From NCBI RefSeq assembly GCF_023721755.1, contig NZ_JAMDLH010000001.1, forward strand, positions 372,001-436,000: a stretch of DNA of 64,000 nucleotides. The letters are read 5' to 3'. Made by a program: the position numbers and the translations under genes. The DNA is from Pleomorphomonas sp. NRK KF1 (GTDB lineage: Bacteria; Pseudomonadota; Alphaproteobacteria; Rhizobiales; Pleomorphomonadaceae). Under the pieces are notes generated by a model, which saw nothing but the letters and a program-made list of their open reading frames with translations, was not told the origin of the DNA and did no database searches. Every line of letters begins with the position of its first letter. The first letter of the stretch is position 1. This document shows, one piece after another, positions 26,565 to 35,974 of the stretch.

Positions 26565-28127
26565 TCAAAGGTCGTGGCCGGAATAGGAGCAGTTGAAGGA
26601 CTTGTTGCAGAGGGGAAAGTCGGCAACGATATTGCCTTCGATCGCAGCCTCCAGAAGCGGCCACTGAAAGGCCGAGGGATCGCGAACGGTTCCTCTCAGT
26701 ACCCGGCCGGTCTCATCCGTCCTGAGCCATACCAGCACGTCACCACGGAAGCTCTCGATCAAGGCAAGTCCTTCGGTCGCTCCATCGCGTGGCTCGTTGG
26801 CAAGGCCGCCGGCCTGGGGAACTCTGCGCTCGCGCAGCGCCGGTGCCAGCGGATAGGCGATCGGACCGGGTGGCAGGCGGTCGACGATTTGCTCGATCAG
26901 TTCGAGGCTCTCGTAGACCTCGTCGATGCGCACCCAGATGCGGGCATCGACATCGCCAGCGTCCCGAACCGCCATCTTGAAGTCGAGATCGCCATAAGGC
27001 GGATAGCCGGGCGCCTTGCGAGCGTCGAAAGCCCGGCCAGAGGCACGGCCGATCGGACCGCCGGCGCCGAAACGACGGGCGAGACCGGCTGAGAGCCGCC
27101 CCGTCGAGACGGTTCGGTTCTGCAACGAAGCCGTGTTGTCGTAGAGCTCCACAAGACGAGGAAAACGCTGGCGAATGTAAGCGGTCAGCGCTTTGATCGC
27201 CCCGGAGTCATGAAGATCGGCAGTGACCCCGCCAGGAACGATACGGTCCATCATCAGCCGATGGCCGAAGGCGGCCTTGGCCGCACGCAGCACCTCTTCG
27301 CGGAGCATGCCGCAATGGGCGAGCATCAGCGCGAAGGCGGCGTCGTTGCAGATGGCGCCTATGTCGCCAAGATGGTTGGCGAGCCGCTCGAGCTCGGTCA
27401 TCAGGGCGCGCAGCCATATCGCCCTTTGCGGCACGCCGACGCCCAGGGCCGCCTCGGCTGCTCGTGCGAACGCCAGGGAGTAGGCCACCGTGCTGTCGCC
27501 CGAAACGCGGGCGACCACCTTTGCCGCCGCTTCGAGCGTCGTGTCCGTGAGCAGTCCCTCAATGCCCTTGTGGACGTAACCCAGCCGCTCCTCAAGGCGA
27601 ACGATGATCTCACCGTTGGCAGAAAAGCGGAAATGTCCTGGTTCAATGATGCCGGCGTGCACCGGGCCGACGGCGATCTGATGCAGCGGCGGGCCTTCGG
27701 CTTTGAGGAAAGCATAGGCCGAGCCGTCGGCAGGGACAAAGGCAGCTGAGCCGAGTGGGGCACGAACGCCCCAGCGATCGTGATCGAGCCAGAGCCTGTC
27801 ATCCGGCATGCCGTCCGCAACGAACCCGTAGAGGTCGACGATCGCCCGTTCGAAGCGCTGAGCAGGCGGATGGGTGAGACCGACTGACGGAAAGCGGCCA
27901 TCTGGCGTCGCGAGGGTCAGCACCATCAGGGCGCCGTCCTCATCGTCGAGCAGCGCCATATGCACGGCGCCGGGTTCGGCCCAGAGGCCGGAGAGGGTGG
28001 CGTTGCCGGCGGCAATAGCCAGTGTCGCCTGCCGCCAGGTATCGACATCGACGGTGATGCGCGGCCAGGGCCTCTGCTCTTCGATGGTGAGGGCCGTGTT
28101 CAGGAGGGCGGTGCGGAGCGTGCTCAT
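26565..28127 (-). CDS. hyfG: Hydrogenase-4-like large subunit lacking the Ni-Fe ligands (Ehr type)
   Basis: A 520-residue fusion of a NuoC-like N-terminal part and a NuoD/hydrogenase-like part, as in HyfG/HycE. In true hydrogenases the Ni-Fe centre is held by RxCGxC and DPCxxC. Here the first site reads RVSGDS (residues 207-212) and the last reads NCSYSG near the C-terminus (CNKSFNCSYSGHDL, residues 507-520). All four ligand positions are non-cysteine; Cys513 is one place off. There is no C-terminal extension for a maturation protease. The surrounding matches (SVAYS/ALGVxVPQRA, NIVADFPL) keep the alignment secure. It belongs to energy-converting hydrogenase-related complexes; no H2 chemistry is expected. 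Confidence 0.9.
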   Translation of the reverse strand: MSTLRTALLNTALTIEEQRPWPRITVDVDTWRQATLAIAAGNATLSGLWAEPGAVHMALLDDEDGALMVLTLATPDGRFPSVGLTHPPAQRFERAIVDLYGFVADGMPDDRLWLDHDRWGVRAPLGSAAFVPADGSAYAFLKAEGPPLHQIAVGPVHAGIIEPGHFRFSANGEIIVRLEERLGYVHKGIEGLLTDTTLEAAAKVVARVSGDSTVAYSLAFARAAEAALGVGVPQRAIWLRALMTELERLANHLGDIGAICNDAAFALMLAHCGMLREEVLRAAKAAFGHRLMMDRIVPGGVTADLHDSGAIKALTAYIRQRFPRLVELYDNTASLQNRTVSTGRLSAGLARRFGAGGPIGRASGRAFDARKAPGYPPYGDLDFKMAVRDAGDVDARIWVRIDEVYESLELIEQIVDRLPPGPIAYPLAPALRERRVPQAGGLANEPRDGATEGLALIESFRGDVLVWLRTDETGRVLRGTVRDPSAFQWPLLEAAIEGNIVADFPLCNKSFNCSYSGHDL

Positions 28128-28131
28128 GATC

Positions 28132-29601
28132 TCACCCCAGCATCCTGGCGACGTTCTGGAACCAGGCCACCAATGGCCCCGGCAGGTAGATGCCGGCGAT
28201 CAGGACCAGAACGAGATGAATGATGAGCGGCAGCATCGACGGTCGCCGACCGGCATCGACGACACTTGACGACGGCTTGCCGAAGGCCACGCCGGTGAGC
28301 CGCCAGATGAGGGCGCCAAATGCCAGAAGCAAACCGACGACCAGAGGTATGGCAAGCAAAGGTTCGCGCGCGAATGTCGAGCTCACCAGCAGGAACTCGC
28401 TGGTGAAGATGCCCATGGGTGGCAGGCCGGCGATGGCGGCGACACCGACGACAAGGCTCCAGCCCAGCGTCGGATGACTCTCCGTGAGGCCTCGGATATC
28501 GGCGATCTTCTGCGTGCCCTTGACCTGCGCCACCTGACCGACGGCAAAGAAGATCGCCGATTTCGTTAGCGAATGCATGGTCATGTGCAGGAGACCGGCG
28601 AAGTTGGCGAGCGGTCCGCCCATGCCGAAGGCGAAGGCGATCAGTCCCATGTGCTCGATCGACGAATAGGCGAACAGGCGTTTGATGTCGCGCCGGAGGT
28701 ACAGCATGAAGGCCGCGAAGATCAGCGACACGAGACCGAGGGTCACAAGAAGCGGCCCCGGCGCCACGGCGAAGGGGTTGGCGGCGAGCAACATCTTGAA
28801 GCGCAGGAGCGCATAGAGCGCCACGTTGAGCAGAAGGCCGGAAAGCACCGCCGAGATCGGCGTCGGACCTTCGGCATGGGCATCGGGCAGCCAGGCGTGC
28901 AATGGCGCGAGACCGACCTTGGTGCCGTAGCCGAGCATCAGGAACACGAAGGCGACGTTCAGAAGTTCCGGGCTGAAGGCGGCGGCATTGGCGATCAGCG
29001 TCGTCCACACCATGGCGTCGTGGCCCTCGCCGATCACCGGTCGGGCGGCCATGTAGATCAGGATGGTCCCGAACAGTGCCAGCGCGATGCCGACCGAGCC
29101 CAGGATGAAGTATTTCCAGGCCGCTTCCAGCGCCGCCTGCGTGCGGTAGAGGCCGACCATCAGCACGGTGGTCAGCGTGGCGAGTTCGACCGCCACCCAC
29201 ATCAGACCGACATTGTTGGCCGTCAGCCCGAGATTCATCGAGAAGGACAGCGCCTGATACATGCCGTGATAGAAACGGATGTAGCCCGGCTTCAGACGAC
29301 CGATCTCGATCTCGTGACCGATGTAGCTCGCCGAGAAGATCGAGGTGGTGAAGCCGACGAAGGTGCCGAGCACGATGAAGACGACGTTGAGGTCGTCGAC
29401 GAACAGGAAGCTTACCGCCGGATCTGGGCGCTCGATGAGGAGCGTCAACGCGCAAAGGAAGGTGAGGCCCGAGGCCAGCATGTTGACGCGGGAACCGAGC
29501 TTGTACTGCGGGATCAGCGCAAGGAGCAGGGCGGCGATACCGGGCACCACCAGAACGGCATCGATGGGAGCGAACGGGAACTGATGGAGAAAGGCGGTCA
29601 T
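28132..29601 (-). CDS. hyfF: Hydrogenase-4/Ehr antiporter-like subunit F
   Basis: A 489-residue membrane protein of the NuoL/M/N-Mrp antiporter family with about 14 helices. Conserved pump features are visible: LTANNVGLMWVAVELATL (helix 5 Glu), AAWKYFILGSVGIALALFG, KVGLAPLHAWLPDAHAEGPTPISAVLSG (broken helix 7 with Lys) and RRDIKRLFAYSSIEHMG. It probably forms one ion channel of the complex. The start overlaps the hyfE stop by ATGA, and hyfG starts four bases after its stop. Confidence 0.9.
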   Translation of the reverse strand: MTAFLHQFPFAPIDAVLVVPGIAALLLALIPQYKLGSRVNMLASGLTFLCALTLLIERPDPAVSFLFVDDLNVVFIVLGTFVGFTTSIFSASYIGHEIEIGRLKPGYIRFYHGMYQALSFSMNLGLTANNVGLMWVAVELATLTTVLMVGLYRTQAALEAAWKYFILGSVGIALALFGTILIYMAARPVIGEGHDAMVWTTLIANAAAFSPELLNVAFVFLMLGYGTKVGLAPLHAWLPDAHAEGPTPISAVLSGLLLNVALYALLRFKMLLAANPFAVAPGPLLVTLGLVSLIFAAFMLYLRRDIKRLFAYSSIEHMGLIAFAFGMGGPLANFAGLLHMTMHSLTKSAIFFAVGQVAQVKGTQKIADIRGLTESHPTLGWSLVVGVAAIAGLPPMGIFTSEFLLVSSTFAREPLLAIPLVVGLLLAFGALIWRLTGVAFGKPSSSVVDAGRRPSMLPLIIHLVLVLIAGIYLPGPLVAWFQNVARMLG

Positions 29602-30260
29602 TCCCGGCCCTCCCGGAAGTCGTCGAGAGCCTGGGTGTCGATGGTGTCGAAACGCTCGCGAATGCGGAACAGGAAGACGCCGATGACGATGAAGGCGACC
29701 AGCACCGAAAAGGCGACGGAGATTTCCACCACCAGCGGCATGCCGCGGGCACCGGTTGCTGCCAGGACCAGACCGTTTTCAAGGCTCATGAAGCCGACGA
29801 TCTGGCTGATGGCGTTCTGGCGCGTCACCATCATCAGCAGGCCGAGCAGGATGACCGACAGGGCGAGCGCGAGATCCTCGCGGGCGATCGGGTCGGCTTC
29901 GGCGGCGGCGGGCAGCATGACGACCATAGACAGCGCCACAAGGCCCATGCCCATCAGCATGGTCGGGCCGATGCCGCCCACCGTCTCGATATCGCGATGG
30001 ACGCCGAGGCGCAGCACCATATGGTGCAGCGCCACCGGGATGGTGATCGCCTTGAGAAGCAGTGCGATGGCGGCGGTCACGAAGAGATGCGGTGCCGCCT
30101 GGACGTAGGCTTGCCAGGCAACCGACAGCGACAGCACCACGGCGTGGGCGGCGAACACGTTGAGAAGGCCGAGGATGCGGTTCTGGTAGAGCATCATGAA
30201 GCTCACCAACACCATGCCGCCGGCGAGGAGATGCGCGGCATCAAGGGAGAAGCGTTCCAT
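29598..30260 (-). CDS. hyfE: Hydrogenase-4/Ehr subunit E (NuoK-like)
   Basis: A 220-residue membrane protein with about seven helices. The C-terminal half resembles NuoK/MrpC, including the membrane Glu in QIVGFMSLENGLVLAATG that is part of the proton path in complex I. Length matches E. coli HyfE (about 216). It overlaps both neighbours through ATGA junctions (hyfC stop and hyfF start), so the operon is translationally coupled. Confidence 0.88.
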   Translation of the reverse strand: MERFSLDAAHLLAGGMVLVSFMMLYQNRILGLLNVFAAHAVVLSLSVAWQAYVQAAPHLFVTAAIALLLKAITIPVALHHMVLRLGVHRDIETVGGIGPTMLMGMGLVALSMVVMLPAAAEADPIAREDLALALSVILLGLLMMVTRQNAISQIVGFMSLENGLVLAATGARGMPLVVEISVAFSVLVAFIVIGVFLFRIRERFDTIDTQALDDFREGRE

Positions 30261-31213
30261 CAGAAGCTCCTCGAGACGAACAGCAACAGCGTGCCAAGCA
30301 GGCCGAGCATCAGCGCCCCGCCGACGAACTCCGGCACGCGGAATACCCGCATCTTGGCGATGGCCGTTTCGAACAGAACCATCAGGAAGCCGCCGACGGC
30401 GAGCTTGCCGATCCAGGTGACGGCGCCGATTGCCATCCCGATCAGACCATCGTCCTGGCGAGCCATGCCCCAGGGGGCGAAAATGCAGGCGATCAGGGAA
30501 ATGTAGAGCAGCAGTTTCAGCGCGGATGCGAGCTCGATCACCGCGAGGTGACGTCCGGAGTACTCAAGCACCATGGCCTCGTGCACCATTGTCAGCTCAA
30601 GGTGGGTCGCCGGATTGTCGACCGGCACGCGGGCGTTCTCGGTCAGTGCCACGATGATCAGGCCGATCAACGCCAGACCGAGAGAGACGCGCAACGTGCT
30701 GTGGTCGACCATGAAGGCGGCCACCGTCGACAGCTGGGTGGAGCCGGCGACCAGCGCCACCGTGAACACGATCATGATCATCGCCGGCTCGGCCAATGTC
30801 GAAAACAGCATTTCCCGGCTCGACCCGATGCCACCGAAGGCGGTGCCGATGTCCATGCCGGCGAGCGCCAGGAAGAAGCGCGCCGAGCCGAGCAGCGCGG
30901 TAATGGCGATAAGGTCGGCCGCCCACGAGAAATGCAGCCCGGTGGCGAAAGTCGGCACCAGCGCCGCAGCGACCCAGGTGGTGGCGAAGATCAGGTAGGG
31001 CGCGTTGCGAAACAGCCACGAGGCGTTGTCCGCCAGAACGGCTTCCTTGCGCACGAGGCGCAGAAGGTCGCGATAGGGTTGCAGGATCGAAGGACCCTGT
31101 CGACGAAGGAGGCGCGCCTTCACCTTGCGGGTGAAGCCGACAAGACCGGGGGCAAGCGCCAGCACCAGTATCATCTGGATGCCCTGGACAAGGATGGCGA
31201 GGATCAGGCCCAT
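30260..31213 (-). CDS. hyfC: Hydrogenase-4/Ehr subunit C (NuoH-like)
   Basis: A 317-residue membrane protein homologous to HyfC/HycD and complex I NuoH, the subunit that links the soluble redox arm to the ion-pumping arm. Typical segments are RRQGPSILQPYRDLLRLVRKE near the N-terminus and ALTENARVPVDNPATHLELTMVHEAMVLEYSG, which contains the conserved acidic residues of the E-channel. The start overlaps the 3' end of hyfB by ten bases. About eight membrane helices are predicted. Confidence 0.92.
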   Translation of the reverse strand: MGLILAILVQGIQMILVLALAPGLVGFTRKVKARLLRRQGPSILQPYRDLLRLVRKEAVLADNASWLFRNAPYLIFATTWVAAALVPTFATGLHFSWAADLIAITALLGSARFFLALAGMDIGTAFGGIGSSREMLFSTLAEPAMIMIVFTVALVAGSTQLSTVAAFMVDHSTLRVSLGLALIGLIIVALTENARVPVDNPATHLELTMVHEAMVLEYSGRHLAVIELASALKLLLYISLIACIFAPWGMARQDDGLIGMAIGAVTWIGKLAVGGFLMVLFETAIAKMRVFRVPEFVGGALMLGLLGTLLLFVSRSF

Positions 31214-33234
31214 GTTGCCACCAGCACGAGAAGAAGGACCAGCGCCGCGAAAACCAGGCTGAGATAGCTGCGAATGGTCAGGAACTGCAGAACGTTGAGC
31301 CGTTCGGCTGCGTAGAGAACGGCCCCTTCGAGGGGGGCATAGATGAACTCCCAGACCAGATCACGGAGCGACAGCGTCAGGCGAGCGGGCGCCATGTCGC
31401 CGGGTGGCGGCATCGCCTGGCCGATCTTGGCCCGGAAGGCAATCGGGCCGAACACGCGGCGGATCGGTTGAGCGAAGCTGTCGGCCGTGTATTGCGTTGC
31501 CGGCGAAGGATCGGGAAAGCCGCAATCCCAGGGTGGCGCCCTGCGTATGGCTCGCGAGGCGAAGTTGTGGATGACGCGGATCGCTGCCCAGCTCGCCATC
31601 AGAATGAAGAAGAACACCAGGAAGCCGGAATAGGAGCTTCGGCTCTCGGAAATCGGGATGATCGAGAAATGCGGCAGGATGGGCTGCTTGGGCATGGCGC
31701 CACCCACCAGCAACTGCGACACCGGGGACAGGGCATCCAGAAACGGTCCGGGAAAGACGCCGGCTACAAGGCAAAGAGCCATGAGGGCATACATCGCCCG
31801 GATTTGCCAGCGGCTCGCCTCGTGCGCCGTCTCGGCGGCCGGCGAACGGGGGCGACTGAGGAAGGTGATGCCGAAGGCCCGCACGAAGCAGGCGGCGGCG
31901 AGCGCAGCGGCAAGCGCCAGCATGGCGCCCGAGGCGGGCACCAGGAAGCGCAATGCCCACTGCGGCAGATCAGGGCTGAGAAGGATTGCCTGCAGGATCA
32001 GCCACTCGGACACGAAGCCGTTGAGCGGCGGCAGGGCCGAAATGGCAAGGCAGCCGCCGAGAAACAGATAGGCCGTCTCGGGCATTCGGTGAACGAGGCC
32101 ACCCAGTTTCTCGATGTCGCGTTCACCGGAGCCGGTCAGCACGTTGCCGGCCCCAAAGAACAGCAAGCTTTTGAACAGGGAATGGTTGAAGGCGTGAAAG
32201 ACCGAAGCGGTGACTGCGAGGGCGGCAGCACCGGTCATGTCGTTGGTCTTGAAGGCCAGACCCAGTCCGAGCCCGATGAAGATTATACCGACGTTCTCGA
32301 CCGTCGAGTAGGCGAGAAGGCGCTTGAGGTCGCGCTGGAGGACGGCGTGCAGAACGCCGAGCACGGCCGATCCTGCGCCCAGCGTCAGCACGGTCACCGC
32401 CCACCACCACGCTGGCTCGCCGACCAGATCGAACACGACACGGATGAAGGCATAGACGGCGACCTTCGTCATAACGCCCGACATCAGCGCCGACACATGG
32501 CTCGGCGCGGCCGGATGGGCGAGCGGAAGCCAGACATGCAAGGGAACGAGACCCGCCTTGGAACCGGCTCCCAGCAACATCAGCACCAGTACCAGCCCGG
32601 AAAGCCAGGGGACGTGCGCGGCGGTGCGGATGGCCGAGAAGATATAGTCGCCGTCCGGGCCGGCCAGCAGACCGAAGGCGAGCAGCAGCATCAATGTACC
32701 GAACGACGCCATGAGCAGGTAGACATAGCCGGCACGCCGGTTTTCCGCGTCGTGGTGGTGCGCCATGACCAGCGCCCACGAGCTGAGCGACATGAACTCC
32801 CAGGCGACCAGGAAGCCGAAGGCGTCGGCCGAGAGCACCACTAGATTCATGCCGGCGAGGAAGGCCGGATAGAAGGGCAGCACACGCCCCGGCTCCTCTT
32901 CGTGGGCACCGTAGCCGATGGCATAGAACGAGGCGATCATGGCGCCGAAGTCGACGATCACAAGGAAGGCGGCGCTGAGCGGGTCGAGGACGAAATGGGC
33001 GCCGATCCATGGCAGGCCGATCGGCAAGTGGACGGCACCCTGGAAGGCGCTTCCGCCGAGAAGGGCCGACAGTCCGCAAACAAGCAACACGGCGGCAAGA
33101 ACGAAGCTCGCGCCGTAGACGATGGAGGTCGCCAAGGCAATGCGCCGGGCGACGAGGATCGGCGCAACCACGGCGACGCCGGCAAGCCCGGCGACGCTCA
33201 GAAGGGCCGCTGCGATCGGCATTGTCACTTTCAT
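31204..33234 (-). CDS. hyfB: Hydrogenase-4/Ehr antiporter-like subunit B
   Basis: A 676-residue membrane protein of the NuoL/MrpA-like family, the expected length for HyfB. Conserved pump parts include LVAWEFMSLSSWALVMAHH (Glu of helix 5), GSKAGLVPLHVWLPLAHPAAPSHVSALMSG (Lys and Pro of helix 7) and LQRDLKRLLAYSTVENVG. The C-terminal extension after residue 480 resembles the lateral-helix region of NuoL/HyfB. It is the first gene of the operon, reading leftward from a 300 bp gap next to hypE. With HyfF it gives the complex two putative ion-translocating channels; a separate HyfD is absent. Confidence 0.92.
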   Translation of the reverse strand: MKVTMPIAAALLSVAGLAGVAVVAPILVARRIALATSIVYGASFVLAAVLLVCGLSALLGGSAFQGAVHLPIGLPWIGAHFVLDPLSAAFLVIVDFGAMIASFYAIGYGAHEEEPGRVLPFYPAFLAGMNLVVLSADAFGFLVAWEFMSLSSWALVMAHHHDAENRRAGYVYLLMASFGTLMLLLAFGLLAGPDGDYIFSAIRTAAHVPWLSGLVLVLMLLGAGSKAGLVPLHVWLPLAHPAAPSHVSALMSGVMTKVAVYAFIRVVFDLVGEPAWWWAVTVLTLGAGSAVLGVLHAVLQRDLKRLLAYSTVENVGIIFIGLGLGLAFKTNDMTGAAALAVTASVFHAFNHSLFKSLLFFGAGNVLTGSGERDIEKLGGLVHRMPETAYLFLGGCLAISALPPLNGFVSEWLILQAILLSPDLPQWALRFLVPASGAMLALAAALAAACFVRAFGITFLSRPRSPAAETAHEASRWQIRAMYALMALCLVAGVFPGPFLDALSPVSQLLVGGAMPKQPILPHFSIIPISESRSSYSGFLVFFFILMASWAAIRVIHNFASRAIRRAPPWDCGFPDPSPATQYTADSFAQPIRRVFGPIAFRAKIGQAMPPPGDMAPARLTLSLRDLVWEFIYAPLEGAVLYAAERLNVLQFLTIRSYLSLVFAALVLLLVLVATWA

Positions 33235-33534
33235 ACCCCGAACGGGTTTCGGACCGCTTCCGGCGGCTCCGTGAGGTCAACGCGCGAGACTGCTTGCGCA
33301 TCTGCTCGTCGAGGCGCCTGTCGGCGCCGGCGAACCCGCTCCGACCGGTGCGGGAGCCGCGATCCCGGCCCGATCGATATCGGTGACGGACGAGGCGGCT
33401 GTCATTGAAGACTCAAAGGATGGCGCGAAGCATACCGGGTCGGCTGCGGCTCGGGAATTGTTTGTTGGTATTCAATCAATTCAGTTGGATCGACGCCGCG
33501 GCGCTGTTGCACGGATGTCGCGACGTCGCCTCGA
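33235..33534. other. Gap between hypE and hyfB; hyf promoter region
   Basis: This 300 bp stretch separates the hup-hyp operon from the hyf operon, both reading leftward. It includes a GGCGCC-TGTC-GGCGCC hairpin (33313-33328) without a T-run and an AT-rich patch at 33455-33495. The AT-rich patch is the most likely place for a hyf promoter, but no clear -35/-10 or -24/-12 pair stands out. No gene is seen. Confidence 0.45.
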
Positions 33535-34581
33535 TCAACAGATGCGCGGCAACTGTTCGCCGGCCAGCCAGTCGACGATGCGACCGCCGCCGAAGCCGGT
33601 GGTCATCTGCACGAAGTGCTGATCGTCTTCGACCGTTTCACCGATGATGGCCGCATCCGCGCCAAGCGGGTGCGCCCGCATCGTTTCCACCAATCTGTCA
33701 GCGGCCTCCGGTGCCACGACGGCGACGAGCTTGCCTTCGTTGGCGACGTTGAGTGGGTCGAGCCCCAGAAGTTCGCAGGCGGCGGCGACCTGGCGCTTGA
33801 TGGGGATGCGATCCTCGACAATGCGGAAGCCGACGCCCGACTGGTGGGCGAGCTCGTTGAGTGTCGCGGCGAGCCCCCCGCGTGTCGGGTCGCGCATCAG
33901 CCTGAGGTGAGGACCGGCCACAGCGACCATCGCCTCGACGAGACCGTTGAGCGCCGCGCTGTCCGACAGGATTTCCGTTTCGAACGTAAGGTTCTCGCGG
34001 CTCGACATGATGGCGACACCGTGATCGCCCATCGACCCGGAAACGATCACCTTGTCGCCCGGTCTGGCCCGGTCTCCGGACAGCACGAGACCGTCGGGCA
34101 CAACGCCGACGCCGGCCGTCGATATGAACACGCCATCCGCCTTGCCGCGCTCCACGACCTTGGTATCGCCGGTGACGATCGTCACGCCGGCCGTCTTGGC
34201 CGCTGCCCCCATGGACTCGGCAATGCGTTTCAGATCGCCGAAAGGGAAGCCCTCCTCGATGATGTAGCTCGCCGAAAGGTAAAGCGGTTTCGCGCCGGCC
34301 ATGGCAAGATCGTTGACCGTTCCGTGCACGGCGAGCGACCCGATGTCGCCGCCCGGAAAGAAGATCGGCGACACCACATAGCCGTCGGTCGTCATCACCA
34401 TGCGGCCGCCGACCGGTGTCGGAAAGCTCGCCTGATCGTTGCCCTGATCGAGCAGCTCGTTGCCGAAGGCATCCTTGAAGATCGAGGAAATCAGCTCGGC
34501 CATGGCGCGGCCACCGGCACCGTGGCTCATGTCGACACGCCCGTTCTTAAGGTCGAGCTTGCGACGAAAGGTCTTGCTCAT
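33535..34581 (-). CDS. hypE: Hydrogenase maturation protein HypE
   Basis: An ATP-dependent dehydratase of 348 residues that turns carbamoyl groups on its C-terminal cysteine into the cyanide ligands of the Ni-Fe centre. The N-terminal MSHGAGGRAM motif, the ATP site around TTDGYVVSPIFFPGGDIG and the essential C-terminal Cys (ends QLPRIC) are all visible. ATG 34581 overlaps the hypD stop. It is the last gene of the hup-hyp run. It supplies HupL and, given its lost ligands, should not be needed by HyfG. Confidence 0.96.
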   Translation of the reverse strand: MSKTFRRKLDLKNGRVDMSHGAGGRAMAELISSIFKDAFGNELLDQGNDQASFPTPVGGRMVMTTDGYVVSPIFFPGGDIGSLAVHGTVNDLAMAGAKPLYLSASYIIEEGFPFGDLKRIAESMGAAAKTAGVTIVTGDTKVVERGKADGVFISTAGVGVVPDGLVLSGDRARPGDKVIVSGSMGDHGVAIMSSRENLTFETEILSDSAALNGLVEAMVAVAGPHLRLMRDPTRGGLAATLNELAHQSGVGFRIVEDRIPIKRQVAAACELLGLDPLNVANEGKLVAVVAPEAADRLVETMRAHPLGADAAIIGETVEDDQHFVQMTTGFGGGRIVDWLAGEQLPRIC

Positions 34582-35732
34582 GCGCTTCTCCGGAGGTCCG
34601 CATCGGTCTGACGGGTGCGGAAGCGTCCATAGGTCCAATGGGCGGCGCAGGCGCCTTCCGACGACACCATGCAGGCCCCGATTGGCGTTTCCGGGGTGCA
34701 GACAGTACCGAACAGGCGGCAGTCGGCCGGCTTCTTCTGCCCGCGCAGGATGGCGCCGCATTCGCAGGCGGGGTTGTCCTCGGCCGGCTGCGTCTCGATG
34801 GCGAAGCGCTTTTCGACATCGTAGAAGGCGAAGGCGTCGCGCAGCTTGAGCGCGCTCCTCGGCACGGCGCCAAGTCCGCGCCATTCGAAGCTGTCGCGCA
34901 GCTCGAACACTTCGTCGCAGAGGTCGATGGCGACGCGGTTGCCATCCGCTCGGACGGCGCGAATGTACTGGTTCTCGACTTCGGCTCGCTGCTCGTTGAC
35001 CTGACGCACAAGCATCAGAATGGCGTACATCACATCGAGCGGCTCGAAGCCGGCGATGACCACCGGTTTGCGATAGTCCCGGGCGAATACTTCGTAGGGC
35101 TCCATCCCGATGATGGTCGAGACGTGGGACGGCCCGACGAAGCCCTCGATGGCGATCGGCGGCTCATCCGGCGTCGGCGGCATGTCGAGAATGGCCCGCA
35201 TGGCGACCGGCGTCAGCACGTGATTGCAGTAGATCGAGAAGTTGTTGAGGCCCTTGGCCTCGGCAGTCTTCAGCGCCACAGCAGTCGGCGGCGTCGTCGT
35301 TTCGAAGCCGATGGCGAAGAACACCACCTGCCGCTCGGGATTGGCCTCGGCGATGCGGATGGCGTCGAGTGAGGAATAGACCATGCGGATGTCGGCGCCT
35401 GCCGCCTTGGCCTTCATCAGGCTGAGGCCGCCGGAGGCCGGCACGCGCATCAGGTCGGCATAGGTGCAGAGCGTCACCTCCGGTCGCCTTGCGAGACGGA
35501 TGGCGTCGTCGATGCGGCCGATCGGCAGGACGCAGACCGGACAGCCGGGGCCGTGGATCATGCGCACGTTGGCGGGCAGCAAATCCTCGATGCCATAGCG
35601 GGAGATGGCGTGCGTGTGCCCGCCGCAGAACTCCATGAAGGCGTATGAGCGGTCGGGCCGTACTTCGGCAGCGATGGCCGCCGCGATATCACGCGCCTTG
35701 TCGCCGTCACGATACTCGTCGACGTATTTCAT
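34578..35732 (-). CDS. hypD: Hydrogenase maturation protein HypD
   Basis: A [4Fe-4S] scaffold protein of 384 residues. With HypC it carries the Fe(CN)2CO unit during assembly. Conserved elements are EFCGGHTHAISRYG, GPGCPVCVLP, GFETTTPPTA and the C-terminal cysteines of NPACECGAILRG together with the later VC. The start overlaps the hypC stop by four bases. Length is typical. Confidence 0.97.
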   Translation of the reverse strand: MKYVDEYRDGDKARDIAAAIAAEVRPDRSYAFMEFCGGHTHAISRYGIEDLLPANVRMIHGPGCPVCVLPIGRIDDAIRLARRPEVTLCTYADLMRVPASGGLSLMKAKAAGADIRMVYSSLDAIRIAEANPERQVVFFAIGFETTTPPTAVALKTAEAKGLNNFSIYCNHVLTPVAMRAILDMPPTPDEPPIAIEGFVGPSHVSTIIGMEPYEVFARDYRKPVVIAGFEPLDVMYAILMLVRQVNEQRAEVENQYIRAVRADGNRVAIDLCDEVFELRDSFEWRGLGAVPRSALKLRDAFAFYDVEKRFAIETQPAEDNPACECGAILRGQKKPADCRLFGTVCTPETPIGACMVSSEGACAAHWTYGRFRTRQTDADLRRSA

Positions 35733-35971
35733 AGAGCACCTCCGGCCGCCACCGCCACGCCGCGCGCCTCATCGAGCAGATCGAGGGTACGCCGTGCCTC
35801 GTCGGGGTCGACCTTGGAAAGTGCGTAGCCGACGTGAACGATGACGTAGTCACCGACGGCGACGTTCTTCACCAGCGCGACGGAAATTGTCATCGACACG
35901 CCATCAAGGCTGATCTTGGCCATGTTGTCGGGCAGGATCTCGGTGACGAGGGCGGGAACGGCAAGGCACAT
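35729..35971 (-). CDS. hypC: Hydrogenase maturation chaperone HypC
   Basis: An 80-residue chaperone that binds HypD and the immature large subunit. Family members begin MC, and the N-terminal Cys2 is essential; this one begins MCLAVPALVTEIL. The VGDYVIVHVGYALSKVD block is the second signature. A paralogue, HupF, lies 7.7 kb upstream in the same run. Tightly packed between hypF and hypD. Confidence 0.96.
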   Translation of the reverse strand: MCLAVPALVTEILPDNMAKISLDGVSMTISVALVKNVAVGDYVIVHVGYALSKVDPDEARRTLDLLDEARGVAVAAGGAL

Positions 35972-35974
35972 GGG

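Noticed and set aside
26565-28127. Calling HyfG a functional hydrogenase catalytic subunit
   Set aside because: All four Ni-Fe ligands are replaced, so a hydrogen-evolving or -consuming function is not supported.
33465-33479. An FNR-box-like TTGGT-ATTCA-ATCAA between hypE and hyfB
   Set aside because: It has one mismatch and a 5-base instead of 4-base centre, so it fails the consensus, although the position would be sensible.
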